Below are positions 28,072 through 35,600 of a DNA stretch of 64,000 bases, one piece after another; position 1 is the first letter of the stretch, and each line of letters begins with the position of its first letter. Source of the DNA: Catenovulum sediminis (GTDB lineage Bacteria > Pseudomonadota > Gammaproteobacteria > Enterobacterales > Alteromonadaceae); NCBI RefSeq assembly GCF_007289895.1, contig NZ_CP041660.1, positions 2,790,001 to 2,854,000 of the forward strand, given 5' to 3'. Below the pieces are notes generated by a model, which saw nothing but the letters and a program-made list of their open reading frames with translations, searched no databases and was not told where the DNA came from. The translations under genes were made by a program, and so were the position numbers.

Positions 28072-29052
28072 GTGACTCAGTTATTGAACAATGAAGCGCA
28101 TCAATTAAAGGTTTTAAAAACTTTATACTTGATTCGAGATCTAGAAGAAGAAATTGCAAAACGCTATCCAGAAGGAAAAATGCGTTGTCCTACTCATTTA
28201 TCCATTGGGCAAGAAGGTGTACCGTCTGCTTTGGCACCTTTATTGTTTAGCTATGACCTAGCTGTTTCGACTCATCGGGCTCATGCACATTATTTGGCAA
28301 AGGGTGGTTGCCCTAAGGCCATGATAGCTGAGATCTATGGCAAAGCAACCGGCTGCAGCGGTGGTCGAGGGGGATCGATGCATTTAATTGATGAGTCTGT
28401 TGGTTTTAAAGGAAGTACTGCAATTGTGGGCAACACTATTCCGATCGGGGTGGGATTAGCTTTAAGTCAACAAATAAAATCGGAACAAGGTATTAGCGTT
28501 GTCTTTGTTGGAGACGGAGCTCTTGAAGAGGGCGTCTTTTATGAATCCGCAAATTTTGCCGCGCTTAAAAAATTACCCGTTTTGTTTGTCTGTGAGAATA
28601 ACTTGTATTCGGTATATAGCCCATTAAAAAATAGGCAGCCAGAAGGGCGAAAGTTGTACAAAATGGTTGAGGCGATTGGTATAAAGTCAACGCATGCCGA
28701 TGGAAATAACGTAGTTGAGTGTTATGAAATATTACAGGAAAAAATCAACCTAATAAGAGCCGGCAGTGGGCCTCAATTTATTGAGTTCGACACGTATCGT
28801 TGGCGAGAGCATTGTGGACCAAACTATGATAATGATTTGGGTTATCGAACTGCACAAGAGTTTGATAATTGGAAAGTGCGAGAACCAATAGCACGATATG
28901 AAAATTGGCTGCTTGAAAACACCTTGTTTACTCAGAATCATTTTAGTCAAATACGCGGCCAAGTAACCGGGTTGGTTCAGGAGTCCTTTGAATTTGCAGA
29001 GTCGTCGCCTTTTCCAGATGTTTCCACAGTAAATGATTATATCTATAGGTGA
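28072..29052 (+). CDS. TPP-dependent E1 alpha-like subunit (2-oxoacid dehydrogenase/acetoin dehydrogenase type)
   Basis: 326 residues from GTG 28072, preceded by AGGTG; the frame is open from 28000 inside the previous gene. THLSIGQEGVPSAL, STHRAHAHYLAKGG and GCSGGRGGSMHL are E1 alpha motifs. The thiamine pyrophosphate site GDGALEEGVFYESANFAA ends in CENN, as in the GDG-x(25-30)-NN signature. The beta subunit follows at 29057. No E2 or E3 gene is present, so this pair cannot form a normal oxidative complex here. A carboligase role that adds an acyl unit to a keto sugar is the attractive reading. Confidence 0.88.
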   Translation: MTQLLNNEAHQLKVLKTLYLIRDLEEEIAKRYPEGKMRCPTHLSIGQEGVPSALAPLLFSYDLAVSTHRAHAHYLAKGGCPKAMIAEIYGKATGCSGGRGGSMHLIDESVGFKGSTAIVGNTIPIGVGLALSQQIKSEQGISVVFVGDGALEEGVFYESANFAALKKLPVLFVCENNLYSVYSPLKNRQPEGRKLYKMVEAIGIKSTHADGNNVVECYEILQEKINLIRAGSGPQFIEFDTYRWREHCGPNYDNDLGYRTAQEFDNWKVREPIARYENWLLENTLFTQNHFSQIRGQVTGLVQESFEFAESSPFPDVSTVNDYIYR

Positions 29053-29056
29053 GCTA

Positions 29057-30115
29057 ATGTCCTGTAAAGAATTAACGATGGCGCAAGCTGTTAATGTGGC
29101 ACTAACAGAATCAATGGAAATGGATGAATCTGTTATTTGTTATGGTTTAGGGGTTGATGATCCGCTGCGAATATTTGGTACAACAGCGAACTTAAGCGAA
29201 AATTTCCCGCAGCGCGTTTTTGATATGCCCACCTGTGAAAATGCGATGACTGGCGTAGGTATAGGCGCGGCTTTGAATGGCTTAAAACCCGTTATGGTTC
29301 ATCAACGGTTGGATTTTTTTTTATTAGCAATGGACCAATTAGTTAATGCGGCTGCAAAATGGCACTACATGTTCAATGGGCAATCTAATGTCCCAATTGT
29401 GATTCGGTTAATGATTGGTCGAGGTTGGGGGCAAGGGCCTACCCATTCTCAAAATTTGCACGCTTGGTTTGCACACATTCCCGGACTTAAAGTGGTGATG
29501 CCGACTAACCCCAATGATGCCTATCATATGTTAAAACAAGCAATACAAGATCCAAACCCAGTTATATTTATTGAACATAGATGGTTACATGGGCAAGTCG
29601 GTTTAATTGAAAAAGGCTCACATTCCAGCATTGGAAAAGCTAAACTTTTGAAAAAAGGTGACGATATAACAATTATCGCGATGTCTTATTTAACGGTTGA
29701 GGCGATTCGAGCGAGTGAGGCTTTATCTAAAAACAGTGTCAATGTTGAATTAATTGATTTGATGACAGTAAAACCAATTGATTGGGAAACGATATATGAA
29801 TCGGTTGAAAAAACAGGGCGCTTACTTGTGTTAGATACGGGGGCTGAAACCGGCTCAGTAGCCGGAGAAATAGTAGCTAAAGTAAGTGAAAAGTGTTTTG
29901 CCCATTTAAAAGCTGCACCGAGTCGATTAGCCATGCCGGATATACCTGAGCCAACTAGTTACGGTTTAACTAAGCAATTTTATTTTGGTGCTAAAGAAAT
30001 TGCGGAAAAAGTTCATGGAATGCTTTTAGAAAATGTTGATAGCTCCTTATATCGAGAACTTGATACCGAAGGGCACCATGATATTCCAGGATCTCATTTT
30101 AAAGGGCCGTTTTAA
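29057..30115 (+). CDS. TPP-dependent E1 beta-like subunit
   Basis: 352 residues from ATG 29057, which follows AGGTGA; the open frame begins at 29033. The transketolase pyrimidine-binding domain is visible in DMPTCENAMTGVGIGAAL and MVHQRLDFFLLAMDQLVN. The C-terminal domain has LIDLMTVKPIDWETIYESV and LLVLDTGAETGSVAGEI. It pairs with the alpha subunit to form an alpha2beta2 thiamine enzyme. The context of aminotransferases and sugar SDRs is unlike central metabolism and resembles the AviB1/AviB2 pair of avilamycin clusters (recollection). Confidence 0.88.
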   Translation: MSCKELTMAQAVNVALTESMEMDESVICYGLGVDDPLRIFGTTANLSENFPQRVFDMPTCENAMTGVGIGAALNGLKPVMVHQRLDFFLLAMDQLVNAAAKWHYMFNGQSNVPIVIRLMIGRGWGQGPTHSQNLHAWFAHIPGLKVVMPTNPNDAYHMLKQAIQDPNPVIFIEHRWLHGQVGLIEKGSHSSIGKAKLLKKGDDITIIAMSYLTVEAIRASEALSKNSVNVELIDLMTVKPIDWETIYESVEKTGRLLVLDTGAETGSVAGEIVAKVSEKCFAHLKAAPSRLAMPDIPEPTSYGLTKQFYFGAKEIAEKVHGMLLENVDSSLYRELDTEGHHDIPGSHFKGPF

Positions 30116-30116
30116 C

Positions 30117-30827
30117 GTGGGAAATATCAGAATTAAAGTATTTAAGTTTATGTTAGGGCTTTTACCTTTTAATCTATGTCAAAGTATAGAAAAACGATAC
30201 TTTCACAACCAATTTAAAAAAAATAAATTTGTAAGTAGCGAGATTGAATTTTTTGAACTTGGTCGCTGGATCAATAAAGGAGATTGTTGCTTGGATATTG
30301 GGGCAAATGTAGGTCGCTATACACTTAAAATGGCAGAATTAACTGGAGTGGATGGGCATGTTTTTTCATTTGAACCACTTCCTGAAATCCATGAAATTTT
30401 AACTTACATGATTAGAAAGTCGCATTTTAAAAACATCACCGCTTTTAATTGTGCTGTTGGTGATGAAGTTAGTATGGTTGCTATTGAGCAGTCGGGATTA
30501 ATCAACAAAGATACTGTATTGTTTGACACTTATACCAGCAGCTCGGTATCTAATAATGGAGTGCTTAATACACTTTGTTTGCCAATTGATAATTTAGATA
30601 TACCTATGACAGTGGCTCTTGTAAAAGTTGATGTGGAAGGCTATGAATTACAAGTATTAAAAGGGATGAGTAAATTAATTGAAAGGGACCACCCAATGTT
30701 TATAGTTGAGTCGAATAGTGAATCAAATCGAGAGTTTTTGTTTTCTAAAGGATATAAAAGCTTGCCATTGAACGGAGCGGATAGAAATGAAGTGTTTGTA
30801 TACAGTGAAAAACTTAGCTGTATGTAA
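30117..30827 (+). CDS. FkbM-family methyltransferase
   Basis: About 236 residues from GTG 30117; ATG 30078, within the preceding gene and after GAAGGG, is the alternative. CLDIGANVGRYTLKMAELTG is the SAM loop, VFSFEPLPEI the second strand, and VKVDVEGYELQVLKGM the FkbM signature. FkbM enzymes O-methylate sugars or small molecules. It follows the E1 beta gene closely, and a 77-bp intergenic gap follows it. Confidence 0.82.
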   Translation: MGNIRIKVFKFMLGLLPFNLCQSIEKRYFHNQFKKNKFVSSEIEFFELGRWINKGDCCLDIGANVGRYTLKMAELTGVDGHVFSFEPLPEIHEILTYMIRKSHFKNITAFNCAVGDEVSMVAIEQSGLINKDTVLFDTYTSSSVSNNGVLNTLCLPIDNLDIPMTVALVKVDVEGYELQVLKGMSKLIERDHPMFIVESNSESNREFLFSKGYKSLPLNGADRNEVFVYSEKLSCM

Positions 30828-30904
30828 TATCTATTTTTAATTCCTAGAACCTAAAGACCTTAGAATTAATACTACTTGACATAGTTTGCATTTTTGAAAT
30901 TTGA

Positions 30905-31645
30905 ATGAAACGAGAATTTGAAGTGATACTAGACACAATCAACAACGATGGTTTTACCCTTTCAAAACCAATAAATTCGGATGAATATGATGCGATTAAA
31001 TCTTTGGTAGAATCACAATGGCGAAATCGAATACTCAAATGTTATCCTTATTTGGAACAAACTATAAAAAACTTAGAAATGGATGCGTATCATGAGCTTG
31101 ATAACCTATTAGAACATAAATTATTGTGGCCTAAAAAAGAGAGAGTGCTAGATTCGAAAGCTGTCAGTAAAATTAAGAGCATGTCATTTTTCAAAACATT
31201 AGCTAATGAGCTGAATGTTCTTAGAATTGCTAATGAAGAGTCAATGCAACCTGAAGAAATATATTGGAGGATTGTTAGGCCAGATTCAAGATCAGATATA
31301 GGGCCACTTCATGCAGATTCATGGTTTTGGGAACTAGGCCATGGGGTTATGCCTGAGGGCTGTTTTAGGGTCAAAGTTTGGTTGGCTTTATATTGTGAAC
31401 TAAACCTCTCGGGGCTTGGGTATGTAGAGAATTCCCATAAAAGGTCTTGGCCCTATATTGGAGTTTTACGTGATGGATTTATAAAACCCCAAATACAAAT
31501 TGATGAAACTAAGGTAGAGATTAAACAATTCAATATACAACCAGGCCAATATGTCGCGTTCCATGACAACTTGTTGCACGTCGGGATTGGTGGTGGCTTG
31601 GCTACGCGTGTGAATTTGGAATTTACTCTCTTGTGCGAGAAGTAA
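30905..31645 (+). CDS. Phytanoyl-CoA dioxygenase-like Fe(II)/2-oxoglutarate oxygenase
   Basis: 246 residues with the metal-binding pattern of the PhyH family: GPLHADSWFWE gives His-x-Asp, and FHDNLLHVGIGGGLATRVN supplies the distal histidine and the arginine that binds 2-oxoglutarate. Such enzymes hydroxylate or desaturate substrates, including sugars in some antibiotic clusters. Among sugar-building genes, a hydroxylation of the sugar or of its acyl group is likely. No close known relative comes to mind. Confidence 0.7.
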   Translation: MKREFEVILDTINNDGFTLSKPINSDEYDAIKSLVESQWRNRILKCYPYLEQTIKNLEMDAYHELDNLLEHKLLWPKKERVLDSKAVSKIKSMSFFKTLANELNVLRIANEESMQPEEIYWRIVRPDSRSDIGPLHADSWFWELGHGVMPEGCFRVKVWLALYCELNLSGLGYVENSHKRSWPYIGVLRDGFIKPQIQIDETKVEIKQFNIQPGQYVAFHDNLLHVGIGGGLATRVNLEFTLLCEK

Positions 31646-31678
31646 GCGCTGTGGTGATACATCATACATATTTGTTTA

Positions 31679-32563
31679 ATGAGGAAAAATATAATCGACA
31701 GTCAAAGAATTATAGTCTTGGGTGCAAATAGTTTTATTGGTCGAGGTATATTGAGCACTCAATGTAAGTTTGATAGGCGTTTGGTTTCGGCTGGAAGACA
31801 AGAAGAAGTTGACTGCATATTTGACTTAGAAAAGCCCGATACATGGGATGAATTTTCTAGATATTCAGGTGGAAGTGCGATTCTATTGTCTGCTATCACC
31901 CCTCAAAATTCTCGAGCCGTGAACGTGGAGAAAGTGAATTTTGTTAATAATGTCATGACAGTGAAGTTGATTGAAAAACTAGATACGCTAGATATTTTCC
32001 CCATATTTGTATCTACTAATTTAGTTTTTGGGCGGAATACTTATCAAGTACCTTTTGATGCGCTGTATTCACCACAAAGTTTATATGCAGAAAATAAAGT
32101 ATATGTAGAAAGTTATCTACGAGAACAGAAACAAAATTTTGCTATAGTCAGGCTATCCAAAGTTATTTCCAAAGATTTTCCGTTATTTTTAAAATGGGCA
32201 AGTGCTATATGTAGTGGGCAAGATGTTGAAGCTTACTATGATCATTACTTTTGCCCGATCTTATTAGATGATGTTTCACGTGTACTTATCGAAATTGCAA
32301 AAACAAAGCAAACTGGCGTATACCAGCTATCTGGTATGGCAGACGTTACTTATTACGATGTTGCAAAAATAATACACAAAAACTTGGGGAGGCGAGATGG
32401 GAGAATTTTGCCTGTTTCAGCTTCATATGATGGTCAAATACCCACTCGCTACTCGTCTTTATTAAACAGGTTACCACCTAGCTTAAGCATTACATCTAAC
32501 ACAGACTTGATCATAGAACGTGTTGCAAACTCAATCCGAGATATGCATATATCACAAACATAA
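31679..32563 (+). CDS. RmlD-like SDR, NDP-keto-sugar reductase type
   Basis: 294 residues. IIVLGANSFIGRGI is the NAD(P) loop (similar in wording to the gene at 24112), FVSTNLVFGRN the serine/threonine segment, and LYAENKVYVESYL the Tyr-x3-Lys pair. GVYQLSGMADVTYYDVAKII in the C-terminal half is RmlD-like. It probably performs the last ketoreduction of the module. A 237-bp non-coding gap follows. Confidence 0.75.
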   Translation: MRKNIIDSQRIIVLGANSFIGRGILSTQCKFDRRLVSAGRQEEVDCIFDLEKPDTWDEFSRYSGGSAILLSAITPQNSRAVNVEKVNFVNNVMTVKLIEKLDTLDIFPIFVSTNLVFGRNTYQVPFDALYSPQSLYAENKVYVESYLREQKQNFAIVRLSKVISKDFPLFLKWASAICSGQDVEAYYDHYFCPILLDDVSRVLIEIAKTKQTGVYQLSGMADVTYYDVAKIIHKNLGRRDGRILPVSASYDGQIPTRYSSLLNRLPPSLSITSNTDLIIERVANSIRDMHISQT

Positions 32564-32800
32564 ATTACTAAAATATACGATAATATTCAGATTTGGCTAG
32601 AGATTTTTAAGCGAGAAGAATATAAATTGGATAGGGGCGAATAAGAATGTTTTAGTTACAAACACAATCATGTGTTAATAATAGATAGCAGTAACTTGGT
32701 ATTTAAATATTTTTCATAGTAGTTATCACTAGTAAAAATGGTTTACGGATGGAGGTCTAATGAAGTGTAAAAAAGTGGTGGCGCCTCAGGTGATAAACTT
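32564..32800 (+). other. Intergenic gap, possible leader ORF and promoter region
   Basis: 237 AT-rich bases between the sugar module and the phosphoramidate/sulfotransferase genes. No tRNA or clear terminator is seen. A well-spaced GGAGG precedes an ATG at 32760 that would encode a 17-residue peptide (MKCKKVVAPQVINLCQI), ending at 32813 and overlapping the next gene's start out of frame. This may be a translational leader or chance. Confidence 0.4.
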
Positions 32801-34009
32801 ATGTCAGATTTAGATTTAATTGTTGAGAAAAAATTGAAAAAATTGAATAAATTGAACAGTAATTGTGGACTTAACGATATTGTAATTATTGTTTATTATG
32901 GTCGAAGCGGGTCATATTTTTTACACTCTTTGCTTGATAGTCATCCTGATTTAATTTGTTTACCACCTATCATCAATTCATTCCAATTTGAATTGTCAAA
33001 ATGCCCAACCGATATAACGACTGTCGAGTCTGGGTTCAGCTTTGTCGAAAAAAAATTTGGCCCTTTCTTTGGAGCATCCTATAAAGCAGAACAAGAAAAT
33101 TATTTTCGCCAATGTGAAACAGGGAACCTAGATGTTGATAACATTTGTGAGTACCATAAATTCAAAAAGTATTTTTTTTACTATTTTAATTTGTTGACGA
33201 GTGAAGGTTATACGGACAAATTAAGATTGTTTCTAACAATAAATTATTCATTCGACAGTTGCTTGAATGGAGAGCAATCCATTGAAAGGCTAAAACAAAA
33301 AAAGATAGTGTTCCAATTACATAATCCCTTATATGACCAAATAAATTGGTACGCTAAAAACTTCAATAAATGCACTGTTTTACAAATGGTTCGCTCACCG
33401 TTAGTTGCTTTGCGTTCACTACTTCGTTGTAAAATGGAGTCTAACAACCTTACGCCTGACAATCTTGTTAAGATACTTGGCCAACTGTTTTTCAATGCCA
33501 CCCAGCACCCTAATCACGCAGTTAAGCATATTGGAATTAAATTGGAAGATTTGCATGCCTCTCCAAACGCTATACTAAGCAGATTATGCAATCGTCTCGC
33601 TATACAATGGGATGATTGTTTGTTGCGTAGTTCTTTTGGTGGTCGCCGCTGGAGTAATGTTAAAGGGCGGGAGCATATTTCAGGCTTTTCACCCTCTTCT
33701 CAAGCTAAAATATGCCTTTCTGATTTAATTCCAGTTCTAGATGAAAAAATATTATTGAAATTATTTGCGGCTAGGTACAGGAGTTGGGGGTATCAGTTGC
33801 CGTCTGAACTAGAAGAGGATCCTTTACAAGTTTTAAAAACGCATACATTGTTAATAGAATACTTACCTTACTTTTCGAGCATTGAACTTGCAAGAAAAGC
33901 ATACGAAAAACAATTACTAATAACTCGTAGTGAAAAAGTTTTATTTTTTTATCGTTATGTTTTAAGTTTTAATGAGCCATTTATTGAGGTTATAGAATGC
34001 AAAAGATAG
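32801..34009 (+). CDS. Sulfotransferase-fold protein, possible phosphoramidate transferase
   Basis: 402 residues. IIVYYGRSGSYFLHSLLDS (residues about 29-47) matches the 5'-phosphosulfate-binding loop of sulfotransferases, and VLQMVRSPLVALRSLL (about residue 190) matches the 3'-phosphate-binding arginine/serine region. The tail of about 120 residues is unfamiliar. Normal sulfotransferases use PAPS, a 3'-phosphonucleotide. The downstream CysC-like kinase and cytidylyltransferase should make a 3'-phospho-CDP-phosphoramidate, so this fold could transfer phosphoramidate instead. That is inference; sulfation is the plain alternative. Confidence 0.6.
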   Translation: MSDLDLIVEKKLKKLNKLNSNCGLNDIVIIVYYGRSGSYFLHSLLDSHPDLICLPPIINSFQFELSKCPTDITTVESGFSFVEKKFGPFFGASYKAEQENYFRQCETGNLDVDNICEYHKFKKYFFYYFNLLTSEGYTDKLRLFLTINYSFDSCLNGEQSIERLKQKKIVFQLHNPLYDQINWYAKNFNKCTVLQMVRSPLVALRSLLRCKMESNNLTPDNLVKILGQLFFNATQHPNHAVKHIGIKLEDLHASPNAILSRLCNRLAIQWDDCLLRSSFGGRRWSNVKGREHISGFSPSSQAKICLSDLIPVLDEKILLKLFAARYRSWGYQLPSELEEDPLQVLKTHTLLIEYLPYFSSIELARKAYEKQLLITRSEKVLFFYRYVLSFNEPFIEVIECKR

Positions 34010-34287
34010 GCTTGTTTGGTTTAGGGACTGGGCTTGATTTATATTTTTCACTAGTTCCGAAATTTGAACTAGCAAAAGTTAGCTTTATTGTTGACAACTC
34101 TGCCAACATCGAAAAAGAGCGAACATATGAGAATATACCGATTATATGCATAGAGCAATTAGAGCGTTATGATTTCGATTGTATCATTATTACTTCTAGG
34201 CACTTTATTCAAATTTACAATCAGTTAATTTTGAACGGTGTACCTGGCGAGCAAATTAAAGTTTTCCCTATATTAATTAATTTTTGA
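33997..34287 (+). CDS. Small Rossmann-like domain protein (96 residues)
   Basis: IGLFGLGTGLDLYFSLVP looks like a short nucleotide- or cofactor-binding loop, followed by FIVDNSANIEKERTYENIPI and CIIITSRHFIQIYNQLI. This is the same style as the N-terminal part of PglD and of the protein at 17106. It overlaps the end of the sulfotransferase-like gene by 13 bases, so it is co-translated. I do not recognise a catalytic domain and offer no function. It may be a stand-alone substrate-binding domain. Confidence 0.65.
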   Translation: MQKIGLFGLGTGLDLYFSLVPKFELAKVSFIVDNSANIEKERTYENIPIICIEQLERYDFDCIIITSRHFIQIYNQLILNGVPGEQIKVFPILINF

Positions 34288-34292
34288 ATTTT

Positions 34293-34808
34293 ATGGTTAA
34301 ATGTTTTTGGATTACAGGGTTGCCAGGTGCAGGGAAAAGCTCTATTGCTCAGTGTTTGCAGCGCAAACTTCTCGAATACGAGGTAAAGCCCATTTTGCTG
34401 GATGGGGACTCTTTACGCAATGTATTAGGGAAATCAAATTCTCACTATGATAGAGATAGCAGGGCTGAATTGGCATTTGTGTATGGTCGGTTATGCAAGT
34501 TAATGGTTTCTCAGCAGCACATTGTAATATGTGCCACAGTTTCTATGTTCGAAGAGGTAAGGGAATGGAATAGAGCAAACATACCCGGTTACTTGGAAGT
34601 TTTTATCGACGCACCCAAGTGTGTTTTGCTAAAACGAAACCAAAAAAAACTATATAGTTCAGGCGAGACTAATTTGCCGGGTGTCAATCAGAAAATTGAG
34701 TTACCAAAACAGCCAGATTTTCATTTTGTAAACGATGGTACTAAATTAATTGATTCTTATGCCGATATATTAGCTAGATGCTATAAAAATGATAGGTGGA
34801 ATAAATAA
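34293..34808 (+). CDS. CysC-like kinase, candidate cytidine diphosphoramidate kinase (Cj1415-like)
   Basis: 171 residues of the APS-kinase fold. The Walker A motif ITGLPGAGKSSIAQCL and the LLDGDSLRNVLG segment match CysC, and the family's lid region lies after IDAPKCVLLKRN. In C. jejuni the CysC-like Cj1415 phosphorylates the 3'-hydroxyl of CDP-phosphoramidate (established knowledge). Here it is encoded just upstream of the other enzymes of that route and next to a sulfotransferase-fold gene, which supports that role over plain APS phosphorylation. ATG 34293 is chosen over TTG 34284. Confidence 0.65.
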   Translation: MVKCFWITGLPGAGKSSIAQCLQRKLLEYEVKPILLDGDSLRNVLGKSNSHYDRDSRAELAFVYGRLCKLMVSQQHIVICATVSMFEEVREWNRANIPGYLEVFIDAPKCVLLKRNQKKLYSSGETNLPGVNQKIELPKQPDFHFVNDGTKLIDSYADILARCYKNDRWNK

Positions 34809-34809
34809 T

Positions 34810-35556
34810 ATGAAAACAGAGTGGGATTATACTGGGATGGCCCAAGCTTATTTAAAGAGGCCAGATTATTCCGATATAGCATTGGAACGACTATTTGAGA
34901 TCTCTTCATTAAGAGATAAATCAGTTGTGTGTGATGTTGGGGCTGGTGTCGCTCATTTAACACTAAAACTACTCAGGAGCGGTTTTGAGGTAATAGCTGT
35001 AGAGCCTAATGAGGATATGCGTCAACTTGGTATCCAAAGAACCTCAGAGTTTGATGTTAAATGGTGCGAAGGTGTTGGGGAAAATACGAGGCAGAGCCCA
35101 AAAACGTTTGATCTGGTAACTTTTGGGTCTTCGTTCAACGTTTGTGATCGCCAAAAAGCATTAGTTGAAAGTAAGCGGATACTAAGAGATGAAGGGTGGT
35201 TCGCGGCTATGTGGAACCACCGGGACTTAACTGATCCGATTCAAGCTGAAATTGAGTCGATAATTAAAAGTGTTGTTGAGGGGTATGGGTACGGCTCTCG
35301 CAGAGAAGATCAAACTGAAGAAATTAAACGAAGTGGGTTATTTCAAAATGTTAGGTATATTGAGGGGGCTGTTGAGCACGTGATGTCAAAAAAAGACATA
35401 ATTGAAGCTTGGAAATCACATGCTACTTTAGAACGGCAAGCCAAAGGTGATTTTATGACAGTGATTGATAAAGTGAGTTCTTTTATCAATGAGTTGCCTA
35501 AAGAAAATATAGTCGTTCCTTATACAACGAGGATTTGGGCGGCGCAGTTAAATTAA
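34810..35556 (+). CDS. SAM-dependent methyltransferase (Cj1419/Cj1420-like position)
   Basis: 248 residues from ATG 34810, which follows AGGTGGA; the open frame starts at 34789. VVCDVGAGVAHLTLKLL is the SAM loop and VIAVEPNEDMRQLG the second strand. It lies between the CysC-like kinase and the glutamine-kinase-like gene. In C. jejuni two methyltransferases (Cj1419, Cj1420) sit next to Cj1418 and are linked to the O-methyl group of the phosphoramidate. Only one is present here. The role is inferred from position. Confidence 0.62.
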   Translation: MKTEWDYTGMAQAYLKRPDYSDIALERLFEISSLRDKSVVCDVGAGVAHLTLKLLRSGFEVIAVEPNEDMRQLGIQRTSEFDVKWCEGVGENTRQSPKTFDLVTFGSSFNVCDRQKALVESKRILRDEGWFAAMWNHRDLTDPIQAEIESIIKSVVEGYGYGSRREDQTEEIKRSGLFQNVRYIEGAVEHVMSKKDIIEAWKSHATLERQAKGDFMTVIDKVSSFINELPKENIVVPYTTRIWAAQLN

Positions 35557-35600
35557 CTAAGTATCGTAATAGTTGTAGATTCATTGTTTAAGGCAAACTT

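Noticed and set aside
28072-30115. Pyruvate or acetoin dehydrogenase operon
   Set aside because: No E2 acyltransferase or E3 gene accompanies the pair; both subunits lie in a sugar-modification cluster.
34293-34808. Ordinary sulfate-assimilation APS kinase
   Set aside because: No sulfate adenylyltransferase is nearby, and four neighbours match the C. jejuni phosphoramidate pathway; plain CysC is kept only as an alternative.
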